Made by a program: the position numbers and the translations under genes. A DNA stretch of 64,000 bases from Hyposmocoma kahamanoa (Eukaryota; Arthropoda; Insecta; Lepidoptera; Cosmopterigidae), in the NCBI RefSeq assembly GCF_003589595.1, contig NW_020653855.1, positions 3,306,771-3,370,770 of the forward strand. Reading direction: 5' to 3'. Shown piece after piece: positions 21,943-33,853 of this stretch. Every line of letters begins with the position of its first letter. Within the stretch, counting starts at the first letter, position 1. The notes under the pieces were generated by a model, which was not told the DNA's origin, did not search any database, and saw only the letters and a list, made by a program, of their open reading frames with translations.

Positions 21943-22240
21943 ACCAACTTTAAAAAAAGGAGAAGGTTCTCAATTCCTATTATATATTAAATATAATAGG
22001 AATTGAGATATATATATTAAATTTTACTTAAGGAGCAATTATTTTAATGGTTGGTTTTACTATTCTCCAATTTAAGGCGTTTTTCTCTCTCAATATACTT
22101 TGTGTAGTGAGAACCGATTTTTATTATCTATGGCGAACTAGGGGACATTGCAATAAAACTTGGCAAATAGATGTAATTCCACGTACTTTTGAGGTCGGTT
22201 TATTTAGTACTCTGTACTGAGATTATATTAAAAACTTTTT
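21943..22240 (+). repeat. DR2 copy with an internal palindrome
   Basis: It starts AACCAACTTTAAAAAAAGG and ends GAGGTCGGTTTATTTAGTAC with CTGTACTGAGATTAT. An inverted AATTCCTATTATATATT repeat at 21972-22015 lies inside it. Confidence 0.7.
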
Positions 22241-22249
22241 GGTCAAGTA

Positions 22250-22780
22250 TTAATGACCTATGTAGCGTACCGACCACATGCAACATGTATAATTTCTTTA
22301 CCGAAAGAACGTTGTTAAATCTGTAAAGTACTGATGAGGGAAATTTACACGGTTTAAATTTTCACAAAAGTCATAGAACAAAAATTGTTGTTTAGTTGTT
22401 TAGTTATGTTGTGTCCTGCTAGGTTGTTAGTTTTTTACAAAATTTAATAACCCTGTCTAAGTTAAAATGACAGTTTTGGTAATAACCTCGAGTCATCGAT
22501 TAACATCATTCCTACTGAGTAGGCGTGAAAATTACTAATGGTGAAATAATTACCGGGTACTGTCTGTGGACCTTGCCCTCCCTTCCGCCCGTATAACGTC
22601 ATCCCGTCCTCGCCCCCTCAGTACCGTCGCGACAGCAATCACAACAACAAATACCTACGTCATTTCAGTGTTTTTCTGTTGTTATTATCCTATTCTAAAT
22701 ATTAATCTGGCTCTACGAATGTTTTTGACAGATTTCCAGATATTTCGGTGGTGTTGTAATCGTGTATATTCGGGCTAAGG
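22250..22780. other. Spacer, no gene seen
   Basis: No recognisable gene. A short frame at 22566-22778 is Ser/Thr-rich and unlike any domain I know. Confidence 0.4.
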
Positions 22781-22782
22781 GC

Positions 22783-23112
22783 GCGTTTCAATTATGTCGT
22801 AACGTTTTATTTATCGTTACACGACTGTCGCGTCTAGCCTGTTCCCATATCACGACTATCTGTCGTGACTGTGTCGTAGACGATTATTTTTTCGTTGAAC
22901 GACTGTCGTGTCTAGCTGTTCCTACTAGACCGTGACGACAATTTATCGGTTCACGGCAGCCGCCTTGTCGTTTACACGACAGAAGCGCTTGAAGCTGCGA
23001 TTATCTGTCGTCACATTTTTATCGTGACGATTTATTTATCGTCTGACGACTGTCGTTTTAGCTCTTCCCAGTCTGTCGTCGTAACGTCAAAACAGTCGTG
23101 AACGACGGTTAA
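22783..23112. repeat. TGTCGT/ACGACA-rich repeat region
   Basis: About 330 bp with roughly a dozen TGTCGT or ACGAC motifs, many as CGACTGTCG-like palindromes. Its left end (TAAGGGCGCGTTTCAATTAT then GTCGTAACGTTTTATTTATC) matches the inverse of 48950-49002, so at least that end belongs to a dispersed MITE. Confidence 0.55.
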
Positions 23113-23114
23113 GC

Positions 23115-23505
23115 GTGTTGTTCTATATGTGAACAACTTCATTTAAATATACAAGCCACGACACTAAACTGTTCCGAGTCCGGGAGAATAGAAATCTAGA
23201 AAACACGGACACCCTTCGGATGTCGTTTGTGCATTAAGTCCTATTCGAATCCGAGGAAATACGAATGTCCCTCGCACATCTAGAGATAAATAATGATCCT
23301 TGTGACATTTCGGACCGTCATTTCTCGGATTCGGTACTTGGGAGTCTACTCCTCCTTTCCGCCCGACATCGGTCCGAAATAAAGTACTGTTAAATAAGTA
23401 ATACTCGACGAAATTTAAAGAAGCATTATGCGAATGAAACTTCATACTTAACATTGCCTTTTGATTTTTTTTTAGCTCCGCACTAGGGGCTAACAAACTA
23501 GTTCC
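23115..23505. other. Unassigned, 110-codon frame of uncertain meaning
   Basis: A minus-strand frame (23164-23496) stays open for 110 codons with no recognisable domain. The DNA is less AT-rich than its surroundings. It may be a decayed element; no claim of a gene is made. Confidence 0.3.
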
Positions 23506-23507
23506 TC

Positions 23508-23860
23508 GTAATTATTAATACAAAGATCGAACACTCAGAAAAAATTCCTTCGATCCAGCTGTATCGCTATCAATGAGAAATCTGTGATATTTCGTCACCC
23601 AGTTAGATACCTGTATAGCTACCAGCCCCGGCTAGAGATGTCGCTATTCATTTTATTTAATTTTTTATTGAATTGAGATTCAATTATTTTTATGTGAAAT
23701 TACTCCACTAGTTTGTTATAATTATTTATACAAAAATCGCACACCCAGAAAAAATTCCTTCGATCCGGCCGGATTCGATCTTTGTATTAACAATTATAAC
23801 AAACCAGTGGAGTAATTTCACATAAAAATAATTGAATATCAATTCAATAAAAATTCAAAC
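23508..23860. repeat. tS1 fragments forming a snap-back
   Basis: A tS1 fragment lacking its tRNA head (23508-23700) is followed by a second tail (23700-23770). Its inverse (23775-23856: CGATCTTTGTATTAACAAT ... AATTGAATATCAATTC) follows around CCGGCCGG, making two ~75-bp arms. Confidence 0.7.
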
Positions 23861-24002
23861 TAGTTCCTCTTGCGTGATCTTAATAGATCATAGGTTTTCT
23901 ATCTGCGTTGCAGAGCTTGTAAAAATACTAACTCCTTTTTATCATGTTCTTTTCCGGTTCCTGAGCACTTATTTATTATTATTATATAATTTTGTCATTT
24001 TT

Positions 24003-24200
24003 TTTATAATATCAAGAGACGAACAAGTCGTGCGCCTCGTGGAAAGCGACACGCCTATCCATAACAGTTGCAGTGCCACTTAGAGCTTTAAATCGCAAAG
24101 ATCTGATTAGCACTGTCACTACGTCCGACACTATAAGGCATAAGTTGACAATTCCAATGTGCCTGTAACTGCATCAGCACCCTTACCCTTAATGTGTGGA
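24003..24200 (+). repeat. DR1 copy
   Basis: It runs from ATATCAAGAGACGAACAAG through AGATCTGATTAGCACTGTC to CATCAGCACCCTTACCC. Confidence 0.75.
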
Positions 24201-24204
24201 ACTT

Positions 24205-25155
24205 TTGGGTTACAATTATAACACGCGGAACAGAGTACCTGGAACTACTGGGAATAAACGAACTAAAATATCGAACTAGTTCAGTTGACAGATTGAACTA
24301 GATCGGATCGCTCACTTTAAAGACCGAGTAGACATAAATCAATAGTCTATCCTGGACCCCGCTACAGAACTCTTCGATATTTTAACAGAATCGTACGATT
24401 GGATATCGTTCTCAAATCGAGCTTTCCGAGCTGTTCAGAACATTCCGAGTTAAAAGTTCGATTTGGATTAGGATATTGTTGTCCAACAGCGTTCACGCAG
24501 TTAGTCGGTGAAATAGATTATAGGAAAAATGAAAATCCTCTTATATACATTTCTACATACATAAAATATCGGAATGCATCAGTCTTGCATTATAATAAAT
24601 TAACACAATTGAACAAAATCCAGACTTTATTTAAAATAATAAGAGATATTCATAATACATTCTTGCTTTGTAAACAATAGGATGTTCGCTAACTTTCATT
24701 CGATAACTGTGTTGTAAATGACGTTTGTAGCCTTTGCCGGTCGAGAAGTTCGTGTTATAGTAAGGGTGTAACGTGAAAAGAAATCGGTCGACAATTAAGT
24801 TACCGTAAGGTTCTGAATCCACCCCCTGACCTCCTTGTTATAACTAACGCATTTGCTTTTCGGTAACTTTCGATATATTGGCATCTAAAGTTGTATTGTC
24901 ACCGTAACAAATGTCAATTACGTTGATTTTTCTTAACAATAAAACTGAAACTAAATTAGATTTAAAAAAAACGGTTAGAGGGAGTCGTAGATCGCGTTTC
25001 GTTGTTTCCAGATATATTAAAAACTCAGTTTCGCTAAAATGTTGATTAGGTTAATTATCATAAGCAGTATTGGTCTCTGTCGTCATAACAGTAACAAAAA
25101 AACGGAAGATTAAATTTAATTAACTTCAAGAAAAGAGGAGCTAAGATGTTACGTG
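24205..25155. other. Spacer, no gene supported
   Basis: Frames at 24399-24680 and 24631-24822 show no known domain. No splice-bounded exon could be recognised. Confidence 0.4.
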
Positions 25156-25157
25156 AT

Positions 25158-25310
25158 TTGTAAACCGATTTTGATGACTCTTTTTTGTTTGAAAGAGGGT
25201 AGAGTGATCCCATTTCAATTTGAAGACAATATTCTACCTCTAAAGGTGGCAAACTAGGGGATGAATGACTTTTGAGGTCGTTTTTTTAGTACTCTGTATT
25301 GAGATTATTG
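25158..25310 (+). repeat. DR2 3' part
   Basis: It has GTAAACCGATTTTGATGAC, AGGTGGCAAACTAGGGGAT and AGTACTCTGTATTGAGATT. Confidence 0.65.
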
Positions 25311-25314
25311 AAAT

Positions 25315-26340
25315 TATTTTTCTACTCCTGTACTTCAACCTGTCAATTATAATTTCAGAAACCATATACTATATGCGCTTTTTTTAGTTCTTAATCGAAA
25401 TCCTATTGTCTATGGTAATCGCCACTGAAATCAAAGACTTCATTAAAATTCTGTACACAGAACTATAATAAGTTTAAAAAAAAAGTACGTCGTATTTTTG
25501 TATTATATATACTGTACTGCTTCTTGATTGGTTAAATTGGCCTAAAAGTCTTGCCATAAATCTTTATAAAAAAAAATTATTCGTTTATATTTATGCGGTA
25601 CTTGGCCAGTTATATTCTATCTCTTTGGTATTTGTTTTGTAGCGTTTGTTAGACTCTATCATGGACCACATATTTCTTTCCTCCGTGGACTCTATGGCTG
25701 AAACTGCAAACCGTACTAAATGGGTTAAATTTTTTTTAGAAAATAACGCCTATTTTCGTTGTCATGGATTGTAAAATATACATTAATTGTTGGTTCTGTT
25801 TCATAATTTTATTTATTCGTAGGAAAAGTATTGTATGCAATCATTACATAATTAGGTTTTAAAATCTCGTATTTATTACTTAGGTCCCTCTCTCGTACCT
25901 ATTAAAAGCGGTACTCGACTTTAAAAACCTAATAGTTCAATTTTGAAAGCTTTGAAATAATTTAAAAAATAGCTTTAAAATTTTTGTCGCGTGAGTATCA
26001 TTCGAGCTCTTGTGCATAGAACGCGTGTTGAGACATCTTCTAAATATAACACCCGTCAACCGATCACGATGAACTTGTTTAGCACGAAGAGCTTTCGTCA
26101 TCAACTCCAAGGTGGTAAGCCAATAATACATTTAAAAAAAGGAAATGAAGTTTTGAATTTAGTCGACACTTCTGGTTCAAATATCTGGTCTAAGTTTGAG
26201 GAGTCTTTTTTTATACAGGGTTATTTTTAAAACACTACATCATTTAATAGACGTGTTTATTGTTGTGGTAAGAAGAGTGCCTTAAAAGTGTTGTAGTGTT
26301 TGTGGTAATATAAATGGAAAATGTAACTATACTATTAGTT
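25315..26340. other. AT-rich spacer, no gene supported
   Basis: Two opposing frames overlap around 25937-26230; neither has a recognisable domain. Confidence 0.4.
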
Positions 26341-26348
26341 GGTTTTTG

Positions 26349-27735
26349 CATCGAGTATATAATCAGAAATAGAGAGGAAATGTTATTTAATTTGTCTGAA
26401 AATTATTCTGCCAAATTCATTACGGTAACAACTGCGCTCCGATTGGTCAGCCCGAATTCGAAACAATTGACGGGTGTCGTCAATTGTTTCACTTCACCAG
26501 TTTAACCTGAGTTTTGCTATAATGGACATAAATTGAAAAATTACATATTTAATTACCGATGATATGTGATTCCGTTTGTTTTGTAATTAGATGTTTTGCT
26601 GTTTGCTGTTTCCTATACCACCGAATAGAACAGCCCCTCATTGTTAGAGATATTGTCTTTATTACAATAAATACAGAATATTTTTGGAATATACGGAGAC
26701 GTAAGGAAGTCGTACTAAATATTGGATACGTGCACAATACTGGATACCCCGCTATAATGGAAACTAAATAACACCATCTTTATTTAAGATCTAAAATTAC
26801 TTCATCAATGTGTTACCAATATTTTGTTAGTTATCTGCGCCGTTTTTGCCTTCAGTTCGCTGTCAACATTCAAAGTGTATTTTTCCATTCGACGATTTTT
26901 TCAGATCTTGACTTTAAAACGCTGTTAAAGTACTTTTAGTGATATTACATTTTGTGACAGTGTTATATACTAGCTACGCGCGTAGTTAGAATACAGAACT
27001 TAACGCATTTTAGCGATAATTGAGAAATTTGCGAGAAATTAGCGGTGTGAGAAATTTTCGTAACCGATTATTGTACAAGTAGATAGTTACCTCAATATTG
27101 GATACCTCAGTATCCACAATACTAGATATCCGATATTGGGGTACCTACATCACTAGTTGTTCAGTGTCTTTCATATTTAAATGTTTAATAATTTGTTTAA
27201 ATGATCCCCATCATTAAAAAAGATGACCGTTTACATTTTTTGCCTATTGTTTTTGCAAATTTAACAGGATCATTTAAATACATGCCCTGGTTAATAGAGT
27301 GTACCCTATACTGGATATCCAATATTGAATAGTATACCCTGTACTGGATATCCATTATTAGGGTACATGTGAAAACACTGTTGGTTTTTGTAATTAAAAC
27401 AAAATAATTATATAAAAAATAAATGAATATAGACGTAAGTTCAATTCATTTTCTAAAGTCTTTAGATAGACAATAACTGTGACTGCAATAAAAATAAATT
27501 CTTAAATATTACATTAGTGTTTTTTTTTTTGAATGTTCAAAAAGTATCCGATATTTGGTACGTCTCCCTTAGACACAGGTCAGTTGTTGGCGCTATACTA
27601 TTTCAGCTTTGTAATTTGTGATTTCAGCGCAAACGAGAATTGATATTTAAAAGTGATATAAGGCCCATTTGCCCGATGAGTTGCCAGGGATAGATGGCCC
27701 TTATTTCGTCTCTATTTCTGGTTATATACTCGATG
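26349..27735. mobile_element. M2 element interrupted by a TA-flanked element
   Basis: The ends are CATCGAGTATATAATCAGAA and, inverted, TTCTGGTTATATACTCGATG, over about 30 bp. The flanks GGTTTTTG and GTTTTTTG form a 7-of-8 target duplication. Without the nested insertion (26704-27569) its length is about 519 bp, like the copy at 43381-43887. It contains an internal hairpin, GAAACAATTGAC with its inverse. There is no ORF. The 8-bp duplication suggests hAT or P superfamily. Confidence 0.85.
26704..27569. mobile_element. Nested 866-bp element, TA duplication, mariner/Tc1-like
   Basis: The inverted ends begin AGGRAGWCGTACYAAATAT (22 of 26 bp identical). TA lies on both sides (26702-26703, 27570-27571), and the uninterrupted target GACGTACACACAG is seen in the M2 copy near 43530. 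TA target choice fits the Tc1/mariner group. There is no transposase ORF. The inside holds many copies of TACTGGATAYCC-like words (for example 26738, 27095, 27308, 27340), possibly protein-binding sites. Confidence 0.8.
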
Positions 27736-27739
27736 GTTT

Positions 27740-28465
27740 TTTGTAAAGAGCTTTCAAAATATACACATTCTGAATTAAAAACAAATTAATTTTGACCTGC
27801 AATTTCCAAATCGTTAAGGATTTTTAAAACTATGTTGCGTGAAACGGCACGCAACGGATTTTTATGTAGTTTTTTGGCTAATGTGCTAGTGGCCAATGCA
27901 ATGAAAAATATATTGACAGATCTCTAAGTCAATGTCATTCTTGTTGCAATATAGCTATCCTTAGCGTAACGTTGTGAATATTTTACCGTTTAAGTGTTGC
28001 TGCTTTTTGGACTGTTTTTAGTATCGCAGTATTGTTGGTAATTAATTAAACATGTCTACCACACTTTTGTTATAAATAGTTTTTTTTAAAGTAGGTCACA
28101 ACATTGTTTAAAATTATTCTGCTAAGCTCTATAATTAAAGCTTATATTTAGCAAAAAAGTTGAGGCTGGTTAATCTTTTCTGGGAATAAAGTACCAAGCT
28201 CCATACTAATTCGGCACAAGTATTTTAGAATTGTTCTGCGTATCATTTCTATTTCGTGATCATACTCCATACCGTCACCTTAGAGTGAAAACGTCGCATA
28301 CACGTTTTCACGTCGTTTTTTACTGATTTTTTTTATGAAAACCTTACAAACTTTTTGCTCAAATATGTTATTAATGTAATATAGTATCTGAAATAGGTAT
28401 ATTTTAACCAATTAAAATGCTAAACCACAAACCTTATTGCATTTACTACATTTTATACCACATTT
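27740..28465. other. AT-rich spacer, no gene seen
   Basis: No supported feature. Confidence 0.4.
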
Positions 28466-28467
28466 TT

Positions 28468-28578
28468 TTCGCTCGTGAGTTTCGGCGTAATTTGTGGTTG
28501 TCTGGTGGTCCATGGCACCCGCGATATAGAGTTCCCCTAATGCAGGGCTATGAATGTGTGCGTTATTATTATTATTGT
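28468..28578 (+). repeat. tS2 SINE 3' half
   Basis: It has CGCTCGTGAGTTTCGG, CATGGCACCCGCGATA and the GAATGTGTGCGTTATTATT tail, without the tRNA head. Confidence 0.7.
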
Positions 28579-28789
28579 ATAGTATTTAAAAAATAGTATT
28601 ATGTAGTTTACATTGGAAATATAATCGCTTAAGTATTCTTTAACTGTATAGCATGCATTCAGGTCAATGCTCTATAATTTTGTTAATAAAATTTACATCT
28701 TTAATGTGTCTCTTAATTGTTCCTGTAGTTTATTACACATTTTTCTTTATCTATCTAAAGTTTAGTTTACGCTTGTCAGAATCGACACT

Positions 28790-29760
28790 ATTTATTTATT
28801 TATTAAAACCTTATTGATCACAAGACAAGATGGTACAAAAGGCGGACTTAATGCTAAAAGTATTCTCTACCAGTCAACCTTTAAGAAAAACTAAATTCAC
28901 GAACGCCGCGAATTGTTATATTAATAAATTATGTATTACATATTATTATTTAAATTATATTAATAATTATTAAACAAAATATTACGGTAATAATAACTTA
29001 TATGTAATAACAAACGAACCTAATACATTCATACATATAACCTAGCGTAGTCATATACATAATATGTATATATATACAGAATATGATGATGGTTATCATT
29101 GTGACAAACAATTTATAAGATGCTCATGAACTTTCTTTTTGGAAGAGAATATACAGGGAGACCTTCTGATGGAGTCTGGGAGAGCATTCCAGAGACGTAT
29201 CGATTGGAGAGTGAAAGAGTCAGACATGAAGCCAGAATGAAAGAGAGGTACAGTGAGTGAGAGTGAATTCATGGATCGAAGAGGGAGGTTGTGAGAGTCC
29301 CCGAGACATTTAAGTATTATGGATAGTGGGGATTGAAAAAAATAGAGTACAACGTGCAGAGTAGTCTCTTCTGCCGGCATTGACGAAGGGAGCCATTTAA
29401 GTTGAGACCTGAAAGAATAAATATGATTAAATTTGCGTAGGTAGAAGATGATACGGATAGCATTATTGAGAGGGCGGTCCAACTTTCTAATAGATTTTCA
29501 TTGCGATCAGAGTAACAGACATCAGCATAATCAAGGAGTGGGAATATCAGGGAGGTGACAAGTAAGATCTTAGTACGAAAAAGAAATTCCGAAAGCGGTT
29601 GAGAGAAAAAATAAAGAAAAAATAATCCTACAACTAACCTCGGACACCTGTGAGGACCATGCACCAACACAACAAAAGAAAAGTCACTATCACAGATATC
29701 TAAATAAATTTTAATTTCTGTGTACGCTACAGTTTTATTTGCCAAGTTCCAATTAGACAT
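28790..29760 (-). pseudogene. LINE RT C-terminus and 3' UTR relic
   Basis: Two overlapping minus-strand frames hold the post-catalytic part of a LINE polyprotein. IFPLLDYADVCYSD lies at about 29500-29545. FRSQLKWLPSS and LQSIRLWNALPDSIRRS follow, a layout typical of the last 200 residues of jockey/CR1-type LINEs. A frame change near 29330-29480 and stops disable it. Further on, the 3' UTR (CTTTTAGCATTAAGTCCGCC on the minus strand) ends in an (AATA)n tail at about 28795, with an AT-rich insertion at 28915-29095. The fragment at 36930-37295 encodes a similar protein on the plus strand. Confidence 0.75.
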
Positions 29761-29764
29761 ACCG

Positions 29765-30025
29765 TATTATTAGCAGTGATCGGAACGAATTCAGCTAAAT
29801 TAAACAATAATGTGAACGTTTTATTCTTCAATTCCGGAACTTCTTGGAACTAATTACATTTGTGACAAAAAGAAATTGTGTTTCTGCAGGTGTTTACGTA
29901 TTTAAATACTTTTGGCTGTTAGATTATAAATATGAGACAACATATATTTTGGAATGCTTAGAAAATAAACAGTAAATAAAGACATTTTATACGCATTGAG
30001 GACGAAATGGTTATGTCCATATTTC
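29765..30025. other. AT-rich spacer, no gene seen
   Basis: No supported feature. Confidence 0.4.
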
Positions 30026-30150
30026 AACTGCCTCAGTGGCCGAATGGTTACCATGTTGGTCTGCCATGTAGAGGTCCCGGGTTCGATTCCCGGGCCAAGA
30101 GAAAAAAATTATGGCCTACATTTATTTCTCTCGTGAGTTAGGGTGTAATA
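30026..30150 (+). repeat. tS2 SINE head
   Basis: The tRNA-like head (CAGTGGCCGAATGGTTACC, GGTTCGATTCCCGGGCC) and CTCTCGTGAGTTAGGGTG are present. The copy is then replaced by an RT fragment, so it is truncated. Confidence 0.75.
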
Positions 30151-30151
30151 A

Positions 30152-30530
30152 CGAGTAAGCAACGAGAGTCGATGGTCACCTGGTTGAACCTGAGCTTGAA
30201 AGCGGCTTCCGACTGGGCTAACGCGAACAAGGTCAGGTTTAATGCGGCTAAAACATAGGCGTATCTTATGTCATCAAAACGGAGTCCCCTACACCTTACT
30301 CCGACTATCCTAGATGTATTCGTGCCGATAAGTGACCACCTTGAGGTACTTGGTCTGGACTTATCATCCAACCTCAACTTTGGGCGATACATCGAGTGTT
30401 TGGCAAAAACTGCTGCCAAAGAACTATGCATGCTTTACTAGGTCAGGCGGTACTTCACACCTGAACAGCTTTTAAATCTGTATAAAGCACAAGTACGATC
30501 GTGTATGGAGTACTACTGTCACCTTTGAGA
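30152..30530 (+). pseudogene. Non-LTR RT post-catalytic fragment
   Basis: The plus-strand frame includes LNLSLKAASDWANANKVRFN, then LEVLGLDLSSNLNF, then RRYFTPEQLLNLYKAQVR and MEYYCHL. This is the block following the YADD motif in jockey-type LINEs. In-frame stops occur (for example the TAG at 30258). It stops abruptly before an A/T-rich tail (30555-30580) whose flank, GGCTCTGCCCATTACCAGTT, also occurs inverted near 5440. Confidence 0.75.
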
Positions 30531-31028
30531 CGGCTCTGCCCATTACCAGTTAGCTTTTTTTTTAATAAAAAAATAAGTGCGCATTTGACCTCCATCTCAC
30601 CTGCCAGGGATATGAAGCAAAAAAATGGCGCATTTCGTCCCAATCTGCTAACCTGTATCGCCACATTTGTCTCGTACTACTGGGGCCCTGATCGGGTGAA
30701 AGAAAGAAAGAAATGTAATTTATTCAGCACAATACACGTGGAGTACAATATTAATAATTAGTATTAAAGTGTATTATTGCACTGAAAAGGACCCAACTCA
30801 GCTAATGCTGCGGCAGGGCCACAGCGCTGGTTTTCAGTGGACCCTTTTCAAAAATGCCAAAAAAGAAATAAAAATATATGAATAAAATAAAAACAAACGT
30901 GGACGCAAGTTAAATAAAAATTTAAACATGAAACAATATAATTAAATAGGAAACAACACAAATTTCAGCTGATGTCTCAACAAAGATTTACTCTGCTTTT
31001 TCTTTTTAATTTTGTGTTTTGAGGCGCA

Positions 31029-33853
31029 TTACACAAATAAAATTGTTCCAGACGTGTTTTGTAGATTTAGAATGTGCTCTTTGAGTTGACATTTGAACGC
31101 ATAAACGGATTGTGAAGAACGCATTGGTGGCGGTATGTTGTTCCAGATTTTCGCCGCGGAATATTTAAAACTGCCTTTATATGCCGAAGTTTTGTGTTTT
31201 GGAATGCAGAGTGGAAACCTGCAGGTGCGCGGTCTATTAGTCCATGTGAGACGTTCATGGAGGTAAAAAGGTTTTTTGCTTTTTATCACTCCACATAGAA
31301 GCGTGGCTAAATGAGAGTATCTTCGCGACGACATGTTTAGTGTTTTAGCTTCATTCAGAAACGGAGATACGTGACTTCGCGGTGGTACACGAAAACAAAA
31401 TCGAGCGCATGCATTTTGCACTCTCTGCACTAGTCTTTTCGTTTTTACCAAAAGTCGCGGACCGTACACTACGTCACCATAGTTTAATCTAGAGAGTATT
31501 AGGGAATCACAAAGGCGTATGCGGAGCTGCTCACTAAGAAATTCACGCATCTTATATAGTACTTTAAGCCGGAAAAAACAATTTCGAGTCACCTCCAGTA
31601 TACGCGATTCAAATCTTAGGGTTTCGTCCATTAGTACTCCAAGATTTTTTGCAGCTTTAGTCCTTTCTATGCTCTCACTTCCTATCACAATATTGGGATG
31701 TTTGTTCGCTATCCTATTAATCTGATTCACAAAACCCATGATTAGGTATTTCGATTTACTAGGGTTTACTACGAGACAATTTCTGCGGGACCACTCAACT
31801 ATTCTGTTTAGATCTTCGTTAATTTTTTCTACCGCAGACATTGTGTTCTTAGGATCGAAGGACAGGTACAGCTGTAGATCATCCGCGTAGATCTGATAGC
31901 TACAATGTTTAATACACCTTATTATATCAGCGCTGTAAAGAATATAGAGCAGAGGGGATAAAATTGACCCTTGAGGGAAGCCTCTATCAACCAAGCATAA
32001 GTTAGATGAGTTCATCGAACCATCCAAGTTACGAAGATCAACTCGCTGAGAACGGTTATTGAGGTAGCTGTCAAACCACTTTAATGCTGATGCAGAAAAA
32101 CCATAAAATGCTAGTTTGGTTAAGAGTAGCGAAATATTTATACAATCGAACGCCCGGGAGTAATAGAGTATCACCAAGATCGTGCCTTGTCCACAGTCTT
32201 GTGCTTCAAGAATACTTGACGTGACGTCCAATAAAGCTGTAGAGGTACTGTGTCCCTTTCGAAAACCTGACTGCTTATCTGGCACAATAGATTGGCATTC
32301 CATAAAATCTACAAGCTGTCGACTAACTACCTTTTCCAGTATTTTGGATATACACGGCAGTATGCTTATGGGGCGAAGATCTTTAAAATTACAAGGATTG
32401 TCTGTTTTTGGGAGTGGATGGAGTATAGCTATTTTCCAGAGGTCGGGGTAAGTGCATGAAAATATGGAAGTATTTACAATAAGTGTAATAATGTTTAAAC
32501 AATGAGGGGATGTCATTTTGATCATTTCGAGGGAAATACCGTCAATTTCTAAAGCGTTCGAATGAAGTCCGGACATCAGTTTTGAAACATCCTCAACCGT
32601 GACACTATCAAGAACGAAACTAGCGGAACCGTAGCGGTTAGTTTTGAAATAAGTCAGATCAGATGGACTCGCAGAACCTGAACCCGGCACATCCAAGAAA
32701 TAGTCATTCAAATCATTAGGTTTTAGTAGGTTTTTCGGAAAATTTATCTCACATTTAGGCGGCAGAATATATGACTTTATTTCTTTCCAGAGCGTTTTGG
32801 GTTTGTGAATTTGATTGTTTATGTTATATTTAAAATAAGCGGATTTTTCATTTATTAGGGCCGCGTTTACTAAATTTTTCAAATCCTTGTAATATTGATG
32901 ATGAATGTCATTTCTCGTTTTCAGATATCTCATGTGAGCCTCATTTCTAAGTCTCATCATACGTTCAATGGTATATGTTATCCATGGATAAGACTTGTTT
33001 GAAAGTAACTTTCCTTACTGGGGCGTGGTGATCAAACAATAGAATAAAAAAGTCATTGAAAGCTGTAACCATGTCGTTTACATTTGTCATAGACCAGATT
33101 AGACTCCAAGGCACCACCGCAGCATCCGCGTTAAACTCATCAAGATTACCCCTTTTTAGCGGTCTGTAAGTTACTAGTTTAGGCTGTATTTTAGGTTTTC
33201 TAAGACTAAAAGTACACGTTATGTATGCGTGGTTTGCCATCTTACTACCTATAACATCCGCTGTCACACTTCGGACATGGGCATCTGAACAAACAAGATC
33301 AATCAGGCTCTCACTATGGTCAGTGAAATGTGTCGATGTAGAAACTACTTGTTTGAGATTAAAAACAGCCAAGAAATTTAGTAGCTTAGTTGCATTTGCA
33401 GAGTATGGTTTAAGTAAATCCACGTTGAAATCCCCCAGTAAAACAAGTTTATCGAAGTAAGCTAAACTGTTGATGGATTCGATGAGAGACTCAATGAAAA
33501 CATCCACACTCAGCCACGGTGGACGGTATGCTACAGTTATTTATGTTAAGTTTAAGCCACATTTGTTCTACCTGATGATGAGAAGCGTGCGCACAAGTTC
33601 GTGCATATAAGCCTTTCTTTACGAAAAATCCCACGCTACCGCCACGTCCTCCACAAATGCTGGAAGCCCTAGGGCTTCTAAAATTATATCCTGTAATATT
33701 AGGAGCTTTAGCCTCTTCGTTAGTGCGCAATCAAGTTTCATTTATTGCTAAAATGTCAACTGATCGCTCAATAGTAGCAACAATAAGCTCATCGTGGTTC
33801 GTCCCTAAAGAGCCTGGATTGAATAATCCTACTTTTAGTAATTTATCAGTCAT
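31029..33853 (-). pseudogene. LINE ORF2: endonuclease and reverse transcriptase, broken
   Basis: ORF2 begins at the ATG at 33853 with an APE-type endonuclease (VGLFNPGSLGTNHDE, later LLGDFNVDLL and SLIDLVCSD). The target-cutting His block reads ANHAY rather than SDH. The RT follows from 32960, with LRPISILPCISKILE, FRKGHSTSTAL, GFPQGSILSPLLY and the YADD catalytic pair intact. Lesions: a TGA at 33731-33733 where a Trp is expected, a frameshift near 33530, a second near 32990, and a codon TAT (32163-32165) where motif A needs Asp (YYSRAFD in place of the usual DxSKAFD). The 643-codon RT frame is therefore open but catalytically compromised. Length, about 940 codons, is normal for CR1-group ORF2. 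Confidence 0.88.

Noticed and set aside
31029..32960. Intact functional reverse transcriptase gene (643 codons)
   Set aside because: It lacks the motif A aspartate, and the upstream endonuclease is separated by frameshifts and a stop.
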